NCBI RefSeq assembly: GCF_016862215.1
Contig: NZ_BOMN01000010.1
Span: 180,017 to 244,016 of the forward strand
Direction: 5' to 3'
Length of the DNA: 64,000 nucleotides
Source of the DNA: Winogradskya humida
GTDB lineage: Bacteria > Actinomycetota > Actinomycetes > Mycobacteriales > Micromonosporaceae
How positions within the stretch are numbered: the stretch's first letter is position 1; every line of letters starts with the position of its first letter. The notes under the pieces are model-generated. The model saw only the letters and a program-made list of their open reading frames with translations, made no database searches and had not been told where the DNA came from. Below are positions 1 through 8,399 of the stretch, in pieces. The position numbers were made by a program, and so were the translations under genes.

Positions 1-1
1 G

Positions 2-1084
2 TACGCCGACCCGTCCGCCGAGGCCGAGACGGCCAAGGACCCGTCGGCCGCCGAGCGCAACGCCGAGCCGGCCCCGGCCCAGGCCGCCGCGCCCGCCGCC
101 GAGACGGTCCGCAGCAACGGCGCCGGCGACGCCGGTTACGTGACCCCGCTGGTCCGCAAGCTCGCCGCCGAGAAGGGCGTCGACCTGTCGGCGCTGACCG
201 GCACCGGCGTCGGCGGCCGGATCCGCAAGCAGGACGTCATCGAGGCAGCCGACAAGGCCGCCGCGGCGAAGGCGGCGGCCGCCGCTCCCGCCCCGGCAGC
301 CACGCCGGCCGCACCGCAGCAGACGAAGCCGGCCGCCAAGCCGGAGCCGAGCCCGCTGCGGGGCCGCACCGAGAAGCTGACCCGCATCCGCGCGACGATC
401 GCCCGTCGCATGGTCGAGTCGCTGCACGTCTCGGCGCAGCTCACCACGGTCGTCGAGGTCGACGTCACGAAGATCGCCCAGCTGCGGCAGCGCGCCAAGG
501 CCGACTTCCTGGCCAAGAACGGTGTGAAGCTCTCGTTCATGCCGTTCTTCGCTCTCGCCGCGGTCGAGGCGCTGCGCCAGCACCCGGTGGTCAACTCGTC
601 CATCGACCAGGAGGCCGGCACGGTCACCTACCACGACGGCGAGCACCTGAGCATCGCGGTGGACACCCCGAAGGGCCTGATCGTCCCGGTCATCAAGGAC
701 GCCGGGGACCTCAACCTCGCGGGGCTGGCCAAGCGGATCGCGGATGTCGCGGAGCGCACCCGCACCAACAAGATCAGCCCGGACGAGCTGTCCGGTGGCA
801 CGTTCACGCTGACCAACACGGGCAGCCGGGGTGCGCTCTTCGACACCCCGATCATCAACCAGCCGCAGGTCGGCATCCTCGGCACCGGCGCGGTCGTCAA
901 GCGCGCCGTGGTCGTCGACGACCCCAACCTGGGCGAGCTGATCGTGCCGCGCTCGATGATCTACCTGGCGCTCAGCTACGACCACCGGATCGTGGACGGC
1001 GCCGACGCCGCCCGCTTCCTGGTCACGCTGAAGGAGCGTCTCGAGGGTGGCCAGTTCGAGGGTGACCTCGGACTCAGCTCCTGA
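2..1084 (+). CDS. sucB: Dihydrolipoamide acyltransferase (E2), 3' part, SucB-like
   Basis: C-terminal part of the lipoylated E2 core of a 2-oxoacid dehydrogenase complex; the open frame runs in from the left edge, so lipoyl domains and the true start are missing. Visible in order: an Ala/Pro/Glu-rich flexible linker, a peripheral subunit-binding domain starting near base 137 ([15 protein letters not shown]), a second Ala/Pro linker, and the catalytic acyltransferase domain with the active-site HRIVDG motif near the C-terminus. In actinobacteria this E2 usually works with the 2-oxoglutarate/pyruvate dehydrogenase complexes. The lipB and lipA genes downstream supply its cofactor. The choice of SucB over AceF rests on context and is inference. 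A strong terminator follows. Confidence 0.88.
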   Translation, partial: YADPSAEAETAKDPSAAERNAEPAPAQAAAPAAETVRSNGAGDAGYVTPLVRKLAAEKGVDLSALTGTGVGGRIRKQDVIEAADKAAAAKAAAAAPAPAATPAAPQQTKPAAKPEPSPLRGRTEKLTRIRATIARRMVESLHVSAQLTTVVEVDVTKIAQLRQRAKADFLAKNGVKLSFMPFFALAAVEALRQHPVVNSSIDQEAGTVTYHDGEHLSIAVDTPKGLIVPVIKDAGDLNLAGLAKRIADVAERTRTNKISPDELSGGTFTLTNTGSRGALFDTPIINQPQVGILGTGAVVKRAVVVDDPNLGELIVPRSMIYLALSYDHRIVDGADAARFLVTLKERLEGGQFEGDLGLSS

Positions 1085-1103
1085 CGTAAAAGCACTGCTT
1101 GGG

Positions 1104-1139
1104 GAAGAAGGGGCGCGCAAGCGCCCCTTCTTCTGTTTT
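1104..1139 (+). terminator. Rho-independent terminator of the E2 gene
   Basis: Perfect 13-bp stem (1104-1116 with 1121-1133) closed by a GCAA tetraloop and followed by TGTTTT, 20 bases after the E2 stop codon. Seen directly. Confidence 0.9.
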
Positions 1140-1171
1140 GCGGCACACCAAAGACGGGAATGATGGTGACC

Positions 1172-2089
1172 ATGCGGATCCTCATGGCCGGCGCGTCCGG
1201 GTTCCTCGGCACCCATCTCGCCGAGCGGCTGCGTTCCAGCGGTCACGACATCGTCCGGCTCGTCCGGCGCCCCGCGAGCGGGCCCGACGAGGTGACCTGG
1301 CAGCCCTCGACCGGCCAGGTCGACCCCGCCTGCCTGGTCGCCGCCGACGCGGTGATCAACCTGGGCGGCGCCGGGGTCGGCGACAAGCGCTGGACGGCGA
1401 GCTACAAGAGCCTGATCCGCAGCAGCCGCGTCGACAGCACGGGCACGCTCGCCCACGCCATCCGCAAGCTCCCCGCCGAGGACCGGCCGAAGGTTCTGCT
1501 GCAGTCGTCGGCCGTCGGCTGGTACGGCGACACCGGCGACCGCGAGGTCACCGAGGAGGCCCCGGCGGGCAGTGGCTTCCTCTCCGACGTGTGCCGGGTC
1601 TGGGAGGCTGCCGCCCGGCCCGCCGAGGACGCGGGCGTCCGGGTGGCCCTCATGCGCACCGGGCTCCCGCTCGACCAGCACGGCGGCCTGCTGAAGCCGC
1701 AGATGCCGCTCTTCAAGCTCGGCGGCGGCGCCAAGCTCGGCAGCGGCAAGCAGTGGGTGCCGTGGATCGCGCTGACCGACTGGCTCGACGCGGTGGAGTT
1801 CCTGCTCGAGCGGGACGACGTCAGTGGCCCGGTCAACCTCGTCGGGCCCGCGCCGGCGACGAACGCCGAGTTCACCCGCACGCTGGGTAAGGTGCTGCAC
1901 CGGCCGGCGCTGCTCCAGGTGCCCGGGATCGCGCTGCACGTCGCGCTCGGCGGGTTCGCCGACGAGGCGCTACGCAGCCAGCGGGTGCTGCCGGGGGTGC
2001 TCGAACGGGCCGGGTTCGCGTACTCATATCCCACCCTGGAGGCGGCATTGCGTGCCGCCGTGGGGGAAGAAACGCCTGCCGTCGCCTGA
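1172..2089 (+). CDS. TIGR01777 family NAD(P)-binding epimerase
   Basis: SDR-like sugar-epimerase-fold protein of the TIGR01777 (YfcH) family, about 305 aa. The N-terminus has the Rossmann signature GASGFLG directly after MRILMA, and the C-terminus has the typical DUF1731-like segment (RSQRVLPGVLERAGF). The start at 1172 puts the beta strand of the Rossmann fold at the very N-terminus; an in-frame ATG at 1160 is an alternative. Substrate is unknown for the family. It stands between two promoters and is not clearly in an operon. Confidence 0.85.
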   Translation: MRILMAGASGFLGTHLAERLRSSGHDIVRLVRRPASGPDEVTWQPSTGQVDPACLVAADAVINLGGAGVGDKRWTASYKSLIRSSRVDSTGTLAHAIRKLPAEDRPKVLLQSSAVGWYGDTGDREVTEEAPAGSGFLSDVCRVWEAAARPAEDAGVRVALMRTGLPLDQHGGLLKPQMPLFKLGGGAKLGSGKQWVPWIALTDWLDAVEFLLERDDVSGPVNLVGPAPATNAEFTRTLGKVLHRPALLQVPGIALHVALGGFADEALRSQRVLPGVLERAGFAYSYPTLEAALRAAVGEETPAVA

Positions 2090-2107
2090 GTTCACGGGAA
2101 GGCTTGC

Positions 2108-2113
2108 TAACGT
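2108..2113 (+). promoter_or_regulatory. -10 box, leaderless promoter of first membrane paralogue
   Basis: TAACGT, whose last T lies 8 bases before the first base of the GTG at 2121, leaving no room for a ribosome-binding site. The paralogue at 4055 has the same arrangement with TAACTT. Confidence 0.55.
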
Positions 2114-2120
2114 CCGGCGG

Positions 2121-3980
2121 GTGTCCGTCGTAGAGACAGCCCCGTCCGAGTCCGCCGAGCCGCCGGCCGTGTCCGGTGGTGCCCGCGCCCGTGCCCGCCT
2201 GCGGTCGTGGCGCCCCAACCTGATCATGGGCGTGGCGTCGCTGGTGCTGGCCGCGTACATGACGAATGGACTGTGGCGTGACCCCGCGACCAGCGCGATC
2301 GCGGAGAACAAGGGTGACCAGGCGTTCTTCGAATGGATCCTGGGGTACGGGGTCTACACGCTGAGCCACGGCGCCGACCCGTTCTACACGTGGATGATGA
2401 ACGCGCCGCTGGGGGTCAACCTGGCGGCGAACACGTCGATCACCGTCTACACGGTCCTGTTCTCGCCGTTGACGTTCCTCGCCGGCCCTCAGGTCAGCTT
2501 TGTGGCGATCCTCACGCTGAACCTAGCGGGCTCCGCGTTCGCCTGGTGGCTGTTCCTGCGCCGCTACCTGGTCAGGAACCCCGCGGCGGCGGCGCTGGGC
2601 GGCATCTTCTGCGGCTTCGCGCCCGGCTTCGTCTCGCATGCCAACGGCCACCTCAACTGGACGGCGGGCTGGGTCGCGCCGGTGGTGCTCTGGTGGGTGC
2701 TCAAGCTGCGTGAGCCGGGGCGCTGGATCAGGAACGGCGTGGTCCTGGGCATCCTCATCGCGGTCGGCTTCTCCATCGCCGCCGAGGGTCTCTTCTTCAC
2801 CGCCCTCGCCAGCGGGATCTTCCTGGCCGTCTGGTCACTGCTCCCGGCCACCCGGCACGAGGCGCGGGCCGCCCTGCCGACCGTGCTCGCCGGGCTGGTG
2901 ACCGCCGCGGTGATCGCGCTCGGCCTGCTGATGTATCCGCTCTACATGCACTTCGACGGGCCACGGACCTTCACGGGTACGGGCTTCAACCAGTTCTACT
3001 ACTCCGAGGGCCTCGCCGCGTACTTCGAATATCCGACCCGGTCCATCGCGGGCTCGCTCGGGTGGGGCAACGACCTCGCCCCGAACGCGACCGAGGAGAC
3101 GTCGTACTTCGGGGCGCCCCTGATGGTCCTGATCGTGGTGGCCTTCGTGACGCTGTGGCGGCGCGCGGAGGCGGGCCGGCGGTCCACCCTGGCCGCGCTG
3201 ATCACGGTCGGCGTGGTCTTCTTCGTCCTCTCGCTCGGGCCCGAGCTGAAGATCTTCAAGCCGCTGACCGGCATCTGGCTGCCGTACCAGGCCCTGATGC
3301 ACCTGCCGCTGTTCGACTCCGCCCTGCCCGCCCGGCTCGCGCTGGTGGTCGTCGGCGTGTTCGGCATCGTGCTCGCGCTCACCGCCGACCGGCTGCTGAG
3401 CGAGCCGCTGCCCTCCGTGACCTCGCACACCGTGTGGGCGGCCGGCTATGCCCTCGCGCTGCTCCCCCTCTTCCCGCTGCCCATCGTGACCGAGCACCGC
3501 GCCCCCGAGCCGGCGTTCATCGCCGACGGCATCTGGCGTGACTACGTGAGCGACAACGGGGTGCTGTCCACGCTGCCGTTCGCGACCACGGACATGGCGG
3601 ACGGGCAGCGCTGGCAGGCGTACACCATGGCAAGGGCCGGTAAGCAGTTCCGCATCCCGGACGGTTACTTCCTCGGTCCGGGCGGCCCGGACGGCACCGG
3701 TCAGATCGGTGCGTCGGCCCGCAACACCGACTGGCTGTTCTTCCGCGCGGCCTTCTACGGCTACATGCAGCCGATCGACGACTTCGACCGCGAACGCGCC
3801 CGCGAGGATTTCAAGTACTGGAACATCGAGGCCGTCTTCCTGGCCGACGACATCACCGGTTCGCACTCGCAGCTGTACCGCTCGGCGGTGGAGATCACCG
3901 CGACTGACCTGCTCGGTCAGCCGGAGCGGGTCGGGGGTGTGCTGCTGTGGCGGATCCGGCCGGGTGTGGATCCCCAATAA
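2121..3980 (+). CDS. Polytopic membrane protein, GT-C-like, paralogue 1
   Basis: About 619 aa with roughly ten hydrophobic segments and a soluble C-terminal domain. Near the N-terminus it carries a loop with GADPFYTWMMNAPLGVNL followed by ANTSI, a pattern seen in actinobacterial GT-C-fold membrane glycosyltransferase-like proteins. The GTG at 2121 is chosen because of the -10 box just upstream; the longer frame upstream overlaps the epimerase gene and looks spurious. It is followed after 74 bases by a close paralogue of the same architecture. Donor and acceptor are unknown, and catalysis is inferred from fold resemblance only. Confidence 0.75.
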   Translation: MSVVETAPSESAEPPAVSGGARARARLRSWRPNLIMGVASLVLAAYMTNGLWRDPATSAIAENKGDQAFFEWILGYGVYTLSHGADPFYTWMMNAPLGVNLAANTSITVYTVLFSPLTFLAGPQVSFVAILTLNLAGSAFAWWLFLRRYLVRNPAAAALGGIFCGFAPGFVSHANGHLNWTAGWVAPVVLWWVLKLREPGRWIRNGVVLGILIAVGFSIAAEGLFFTALASGIFLAVWSLLPATRHEARAALPTVLAGLVTAAVIALGLLMYPLYMHFDGPRTFTGTGFNQFYYSEGLAAYFEYPTRSIAGSLGWGNDLAPNATEETSYFGAPLMVLIVVAFVTLWRRAEAGRRSTLAALITVGVVFFVLSLGPELKIFKPLTGIWLPYQALMHLPLFDSALPARLALVVVGVFGIVLALTADRLLSEPLPSVTSHTVWAAGYALALLPLFPLPIVTEHRAPEPAFIADGIWRDYVSDNGVLSTLPFATTDMADGQRWQAYTMARAGKQFRIPDGYFLGPGGPDGTGQIGASARNTDWLFFRAAFYGYMQPIDDFDRERAREDFKYWNIEAVFLADDITGSHSQLYRSAVEITATDLLGQPERVGGVLLWRIRPGVDPQ

Positions 3981-4042
3981 GAAGAAAAAGTGAACTTGTT
4001 CCGCCGTGCCCGAACCGGCAGGTGAATCTTGCCTGGCACTGC

Positions 4043-4048
4043 TAACTT
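4043..4048 (+). promoter_or_regulatory. -10 box, leaderless promoter of second membrane paralogue
   Basis: TAACTT with the final T 7 bases before the GTG start at 4055. The surrounding TGCTAACNTC context is nearly identical to the box at 2108, so promoter and gene were probably duplicated together. Confidence 0.55.
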
Positions 4049-4054
4049 CTGCCG

Positions 4055-5959
4055 GTGGCCGTAGCACCCACCCTCTCCGAAGTCTCCGACGACGACACCG
4101 CAGACACCGAAAAGGCGGATTCCGAACAGCCTCAGCGCCGTCGCCGGGCATGGCCCCTGCACATCATCGCCGCCCTGGCCTTCCTGGGCATGGGCTACTG
4201 GATCACGTCGGGGATCTGGGCCGATCCCGACCGCCGCTCGGTGCTCTACAACGAGGGTGACCACAGCTTCTTCGAGTGGGTGCTCGGTTACGGCGTGCAG
4301 ATCGTGGCGCACGGCGCCGACCCGTTCTGGACCGGCCTGATGAACGCGCCGATCGGGGTCAACCTGGCGGCCAACACGTCCATCACGGTCTACGCGGTGG
4401 TGTTCGCCCCGCTGACCTATCTGGCCGGCCCCCAGGTCACCTATGTGACGATCCTCATGCTCAACCTGGCCGGTGCGGGCATCGCCTGGTACGCGTTCCT
4501 GCTCCGCTTCGCCGTCAAGCACAAGGCAGCCGCGTTCATCGGCGCCGCGTTCTGCGGCTTCGCCCCCGGCTGGATCTCCCACGCCAACGGCCACCTCAAC
4601 TGGACGGCCGCCTGGCTCCCGCCCGTGCTGCTCTGGTGGATGCTGCGGCTGCGCACACCCCGGCGCTGGCTGCTCAACGGGATCGTGCTCGGCCTGCTGA
4701 TGGCCGCCGGCTTCTCCATCGCCCCGGAGATGCTCTTCGACCTCGTCCTCGCGGTCGTGATCTTCGTGCTCGTGTGGTCGCTGTCGCGCGACACCATGCC
4801 CCAGGTGCTCCGGGCAGCCCCCAGGGCGCTGCTCTCCCTCGTGATCGGTGCGGTCGTGGCGGGGGCGCTGCTCGCGTACCCGCTCTACATGCACTTCGCC
4901 GGTCCCGGCTCGTTCAAGGGCACCGGCTTCAACCAGAAGCGCTACGTCGAGGACGCCGCCGCCGGGCTGTTCTACCCCTTCCGATCGCTGGCCGGCTTCT
5001 TCGGCATCCAGCGTGGCGACCTCGCGTCCAACCAGACCGAGGGCGCTTCGTTCTGGGGCTGGCCGCTGCTCGCGCTGATGGTCATCGCCACGGTCCTGCT
5101 CTGGTGGCGGGCCGGGCGCTCCCGCAAATCGACGATGCGGGCGCTGACCGTCGTCGGGCTGCTCTTCATGGTGCTGTCGTTCGGACCGCGGCTGCACTGG
5201 TTCGCGAAGGAATACCACGACATCCCCCTGCTCTACGCCGTCGTCCGCGACTGGCCCATCTTCGACTCGGCACTGCCCGCCCGGTTCGCCCTCGTGACGA
5301 CCGGGGTCATCGGCATCACCGTCGCGCTGCTCGCCGATCGCGTCTTCTCCAGCCGTTACCGCTCGTACGCGCGGGTCATCTGGGGGGTCGCGTTCGCGGC
5401 GGCGCTCGTGCCGATCATCCCCACTCCCGTGCTGACCAGCGGCCGCGCCACCGAGCCGAAGTTCGTCGCCGACGGCACGTGGAAGAAGTACGTGCCGAGG
5501 AACGGCGTCATGTCGGCTCTGCCGTTCTCGTCACCGTCGGCGGCGGATGCTCAGCGGTGGCAGGCGTACACGATGTCCCGTCGTGGTGAGCAGTACCGCA
5601 TCCCCGCCGGGTATTTCCTCGGCCCCGGCGGCCTCGCCGGCACGGGCCGGGCGGGCGCGCCGTCCCGGTGGACCGACCGGATGTTCCTGAAGGCCGCGCT
5701 GACCGGTTTCGTCGACGACATCGACAACTACGACCGCTCGCGGGTACGCGAGGACATGGCCTACTGGGGAGTCGAAGCCGTCTTCATCCCCGACAAGCTC
5801 ACGGGCACCGCGGGACCGCTGTTCCGCCAGTCACTGATCCGCACCACCACCGACCTGTTCGGGCCCGGCCAGCGCGTCGAGGACGTCCTCGTATGGCGGA
5901 TCCGCCCGGGCATCGACCCGCAGTCGATCCCGGGCGAGGGTCGCGACGGGCAGGCCTGA
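4055..5959 (+). CDS. Polytopic membrane protein, GT-C-like, paralogue 2
   Basis: About 634 aa, clearly homologous to the gene before it along its whole length: shared blocks include [36 protein letters not shown] and a near-identical C-terminus ending in [10 protein letters not shown]. Same topology: N-terminal hydrophobic segment, conserved extracytoplasmic loop with GADPFW, many membrane helices, soluble tail. Probably an envelope glycosyltransferase or lipid-linked sugar handling protein, but no catalytic residue can be assigned with confidence. It has its own leaderless promoter, so the two copies can be expressed separately. Confidence 0.75.
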   Translation: MAVAPTLSEVSDDDTADTEKADSEQPQRRRRAWPLHIIAALAFLGMGYWITSGIWADPDRRSVLYNEGDHSFFEWVLGYGVQIVAHGADPFWTGLMNAPIGVNLAANTSITVYAVVFAPLTYLAGPQVTYVTILMLNLAGAGIAWYAFLLRFAVKHKAAAFIGAAFCGFAPGWISHANGHLNWTAAWLPPVLLWWMLRLRTPRRWLLNGIVLGLLMAAGFSIAPEMLFDLVLAVVIFVLVWSLSRDTMPQVLRAAPRALLSLVIGAVVAGALLAYPLYMHFAGPGSFKGTGFNQKRYVEDAAAGLFYPFRSLAGFFGIQRGDLASNQTEGASFWGWPLLALMVIATVLLWWRAGRSRKSTMRALTVVGLLFMVLSFGPRLHWFAKEYHDIPLLYAVVRDWPIFDSALPARFALVTTGVIGITVALLADRVFSSRYRSYARVIWGVAFAAALVPIIPTPVLTSGRATEPKFVADGTWKKYVPRNGVMSALPFSSPSAADAQRWQAYTMSRRGEQYRIPAGYFLGPGGLAGTGRAGAPSRWTDRMFLKAALTGFVDDIDNYDRSRVREDMAYWGVEAVFIPDKLTGTAGPLFRQSLIRTTTDLFGPGQRVEDVLVWRIRPGIDPQSIPGEGRDGQA

Positions 5960-5981
5960 TCGGGGGCGCTTCGCGCGGGGA

Positions 5982-5987
5982 TACGCT
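5982..5987 (+). promoter_or_regulatory. -10 box, leaderless promoter of lipB
   Basis: TACGCT with its last T 7 bases before the lipB GTG at 5994; no Shine-Dalgarno sequence is present. Confidence 0.55.
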
Positions 5988-5993
5988 GGGGGC

Positions 5994-6623
5994 GTGACGA
6001 CTTCCACGCTTCAGGTCCTGCGTCCGGGCCTGGTCGATTATCGCGAGGCCTGGGACGAGCAGCGCCGGCTGCACGACGCCGTGGTCGCGGGCACCCAGCC
6101 CGACACGATCCTGCTGCTCGAGCACCCCAGCGTGTTCACCGCCGGCAAGCGCACCGAGCCGCTGGACCGCCCGATGGACGGCACCCCCGTCGTCGACGTC
6201 GACCGCGGCGGGAAGATCACCTGGCACGGCCCGGGCCAGGTGGTCGGCTATCCGATCATCAAGCTCGCCGACCCGATCGACGTGGTCGCCTACGTGCGCC
6301 GCACCGAGCAGCTGCTCATCGACGTCTGCGCCGAGTTCGGCGTGACCGCCGAGCGCGTCGAGGGACGCAGCGGCGCCTGGGTCCGCGCCGACGACCGCGG
6401 CCCGGACCGCAAGGTCGCCGCGATCGGCATCCGCGTCGCCCGCGGGGTCACCCAGCACGGCTTCGCCATCAACGCCGACTGCGACCTGTCGAACTACGAC
6501 CGCTTCGTCCCCTGCGGCATCCGCGACGCCGGCGTGACCTCGCTCTCGTGGGAGCTGGGCCGGCAGGTCACCGTCGCCGACGTCCTCCCGGTCGTCGAAC
6601 GACACCTGCCGACCCTGCTGTGA
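5994..6623 (+). CDS. lipB: Octanoyl-[ACP]:protein N-octanoyltransferase LipB
   Basis: Transfers octanoate from acyl carrier protein to lipoyl domains such as that of the E2 gene at the start of the window; cytoplasmic, first step of lipoate synthesis. 209 aa, the usual length. Seen: [18 protein letters not shown] motif (residues 71-88), the active-site Lys140 in [10 protein letters not shown] and Cys174 in [15 protein letters not shown] start is fixed by the adjacent -10 box. The stop codon overlaps the GTG of the small membrane protein gene (GTGA). LipA, the next enzyme, is encoded 1.8 kb downstream. Confidence 0.95.
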   Translation: MTTSTLQVLRPGLVDYREAWDEQRRLHDAVVAGTQPDTILLLEHPSVFTAGKRTEPLDRPMDGTPVVDVDRGGKITWHGPGQVVGYPIIKLADPIDVVAYVRRTEQLLIDVCAEFGVTAERVEGRSGAWVRADDRGPDRKVAAIGIRVARGVTQHGFAINADCDLSNYDRFVPCGIRDAGVTSLSWELGRQVTVADVLPVVERHLPTLL

Positions 6624-6784
6624 AGCTCTACAACGAGCCGCGTGACAAACGCGTCTTCGTCCCCAAGAAGAGCGGCGGCGTGGCCCTGAACTTCGGCCAC
6701 CCCGTCGCCTGGTGGATCCTCATCTGCATGACGATCATCCCGATCCTGATCGTCGCCGGCGTGACCATCGCGTATTTCGCGTGA
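6620..6784 (+). CDS. Small DUF5808-like membrane protein
   Basis: 54-aa protein starting [17 protein letters not shown], then a segment [11 protein letters not shown], and ending in a single hydrophobic helix ([16 protein letters not shown]). It matches my memory of the DUF5808 pattern (N-terminal LYN..D.R.FVPK and LNFG.P before a membrane helix). Its GTG overlaps the lipB stop (GTGA), so it is translationally coupled to lipB. Function unknown. Confidence 0.7.
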   Translation: MKLYNEPRDKRVFVPKKSGGVALNFGHPVAWWILICMTIIPILIVAGVTIAYFA

Positions 6785-6787
6785 GCC

Positions 6788-8044
6788 TCAGGGCGTCACT
6801 CTGTGCAGGTCGCGCGGGAAGGCGGTCACTTCCCGGACGTTCGCCGCGCCGGTCAGCCGCGCGACGAACCGTTCCAGCCCGATCGCGAAACCACCGTGCG
6901 GCGGCATCCCGTACTTGAACCCGTCGAGATATCCGGCCAGCTTCTCCGGCGCGGGGGCCACCGCCAGGTAGTCCTCGTACCGGTGCAGCCGCTGCCCGCC
7001 GGTGACCAGCTCGAGCCCCCGGAACAGCAGGTCGAAGCTGTTGCTCCAGCGCGGGTCGGACGGCTGAGGATGGGTGTAGAACGGCCGCTTCGCCATCGGA
7101 TAGCCGGTGACGAAGACGAACTCCGACCCGTGCTCCCGCACCGCCCACTCCCCCAGCGCCCGCTCATGCGCCGGCGCGAGGTCGGGCTCGTCGGCGGGCG
7201 CACCGGCGATCCGCAGCGCCTCCTCGAAGTGCACCGCCGGGATCTCGGACGGCACCGACGGCACCGCGACCCCCGTGCGTGACTCCACCGTCGCGACCAT
7301 CCCGGCGATCACCGTGGTCAGCACCGCCATCACGTCGCGGTGGTCGGTGATGAACCCGAGCTCCGCGTCGAGCGACGTGTACTGCGCGAGGTGCCGCGCG
7401 GTGTCGTGCGGCTCGGCCCGGAACACCGGCCCCACCTCGTAGACCCGTTCGAAGACGCCGACCATCAGTTGCTTGTAGAACTGCGGCGACTGGGCGAGGT
7501 AGGCGGGCGACCCGAAGTAGTCCAGCGTGAAGACGTTCGCACCGCACTCGGTCGCCGTACCCACAATCTTGGGGGTGTGGATCTCGACGAACCGCTGCCG
7601 CTCGAGCGCCTCCCGGAAACCCGCGGCCGCTGCCGCAGAGACCCGCAGTGCCGTCGCACGCGACGGATGACGAAGAGCAAGGGCCGCATGGTCCAGCTGC
7701 GTCGCCATGGTCGCGCCCAGCTCGGGTCGATGCAGTTCAAATGGCTTGTGTACGCCCACAGCGCTGCTCAGAGCCCTGATATGCGGCCCGGTCAGCTCGA
7801 CCCCTGCCGGAGCTGCGGGGTTCGCGGTGACCTGAGCGGTGACCTCGACGACGGTCTCTTCGGCCAGGGACTCGATCTGCTCGCGGACCGCCGGGTCGGT
7901 GATCACGACCTGGCTGAAGCCGGCGGCGTCCCGGACGATCAGGAAGGCAACCGACTTGAGCAGCCGGCGGCGATGGATCCACCCGGCGATCGTGACGGTC
8001 TGCTTCTCTTTGCCGGGGAGTTCGGTGGAGAGGATGCGTTGCAT
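6788..8044 (-). CDS. aspS: Archaeal-type aspartyl-tRNA synthetase, probably non-discriminating
   Basis: 418 aa class II synthetase that attaches Asp to tRNA. N-terminal OB-fold anticodon domain (1-100), then motif 2 (YEVGPVFRAEPHDTARHL), FDLLFRGLELVTGGQRLH, motif 3 (GGFAIGLERF) and the family's terminal REVTAFPRDLHRVTP. The length and absence of the GAD insertion make it the archaeal/eukaryotic-type enzyme rather than the ~590 aa bacterial one. His24 (GWIH) and Pro79 (NPAAPAGVE) match the His/Pro pair known to relax anticodon recognition, so it may also charge tRNA-Asn. ATG at 8044 has a strong GAGGAGG site; the in-frame extension to 8233 lies in the T-box leader and is not coding. Confidence 0.9.
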   Translation of the reverse strand: MQRILSTELPGKEKQTVTIAGWIHRRRLLKSVAFLIVRDAAGFSQVVITDPAVREQIESLAEETVVEVTAQVTANPAAPAGVELTGPHIRALSSAVGVHKPFELHRPELGATMATQLDHAALALRHPSRATALRVSAAAAAGFREALERQRFVEIHTPKIVGTATECGANVFTLDYFGSPAYLAQSPQFYKQLMVGVFERVYEVGPVFRAEPHDTARHLAQYTSLDAELGFITDHRDVMAVLTTVIAGMVATVESRTGVAVPSVPSEIPAVHFEEALRIAGAPADEPDLAPAHERALGEWAVREHGSEFVFVTGYPMAKRPFYTHPQPSDPRWSNSFDLLFRGLELVTGGQRLHRYEDYLAVAPAPEKLAGYLDGFKYGMPPHGGFAIGLERFVARLTGAANVREVTAFPRDLHRVTP

Positions 8045-8264
8045 GGCGTTTTCCTCCTCGTGGGTCTGCAACGCGGCCCCAGGGAGGTGTGGGCGAGCGG
8101 GATCCTCGCGGTGCCACCACACCTTTACGCCGGCTTGTCGGCCGGCGCCTCTTGTCGTGCTCGGCTCGGGAGTGTCTTCGCGCTCTGGCTCCGGGCCACC
8201 TTCACAGCGGGCGGTGGCTCTCTCGGCCTTCACCAGGGCGTTACTTGGTTCCGTCAGTGCCTTG
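8045..8264 (-). promoter_or_regulatory. T-box riboswitch (Asp specifier) upstream of aspS
   Basis: Read on the minus strand. Stem I begins near 8261 with a kink-turn (GGC-ACUGA-CGG paired to CCG-A-GCC). It has the AGUA S-turn strand at 8246-8243, the GAGAGAGCC distal-arm start, and on the 3' side GAA followed by the specifier triplet GAC (8176-8174, Asp) and A. Stem III is CGCCGGC/GCCGGCG. The T-box UGGUGGCACCGCG lies at 8119-8107; its UGGC can pair with a GCCA tRNA 3' end, fitting the G73 discriminator of tRNA-Asp. Downstream, CACCUCCCU (8099-8091) can pair with the ribosome-binding site GAGGAGG (8059-8053), so control is probably translational: uncharged tRNA-Asp frees the site. A -10-like TAACCT at 8276-8271 would start the RNA about at 8264. 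Confidence 0.85.
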
Positions 8265-8318
8265 GCCAGGAGGTTAACAACGGGACGGGAGTCGTCGCGA
8301 GGGATTTATCGGCAGGAC

Positions 8319-8350
8319 GTGAGCGCACTCACACTTCAGCTCACGTGAGC
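8319..8350. promoter_or_regulatory. Paired palindromes in the aspS-lipA divergent region
   Basis: GTGAG-CGCA-CTCAC (8319-8332) and the perfect 12-bp palindrome GCTCACGTGAGC (8339-8350) share the GTGAG/CTCAC half-site in two spacings. They sit about midway between the leaderless lipA promoter and the T-box promoter. Likely operators; the protein is unknown. Confidence 0.5.
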
Positions 8351-8387
8351 CTCGTCGCCCCTGCTCAAGTTGATCAAGCTTCCGGCG

Positions 8388-8393
8388 TAACCT
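8388..8393 (+). promoter_or_regulatory. -10 box, leaderless promoter of lipA
   Basis: TAACCT with its last T 7 bases before the lipA GTG at 8400. Confidence 0.55.
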
Positions 8394-8399
8394 CAAGTT

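Noticed and set aside
2835..5218. Long minus-strand frames opposite the membrane paralogues
   Set aside because: Highly charged His/Arg/Glu composition typical of antisense frames in high-GC genes; no start signals.
8045..8233. 63-codon N-terminal extension of the aspartyl-tRNA synthetase
   Set aside because: Lies in the T-box leader and precedes the strong GAGGAGG site; the encoded peptide has no family resemblance.
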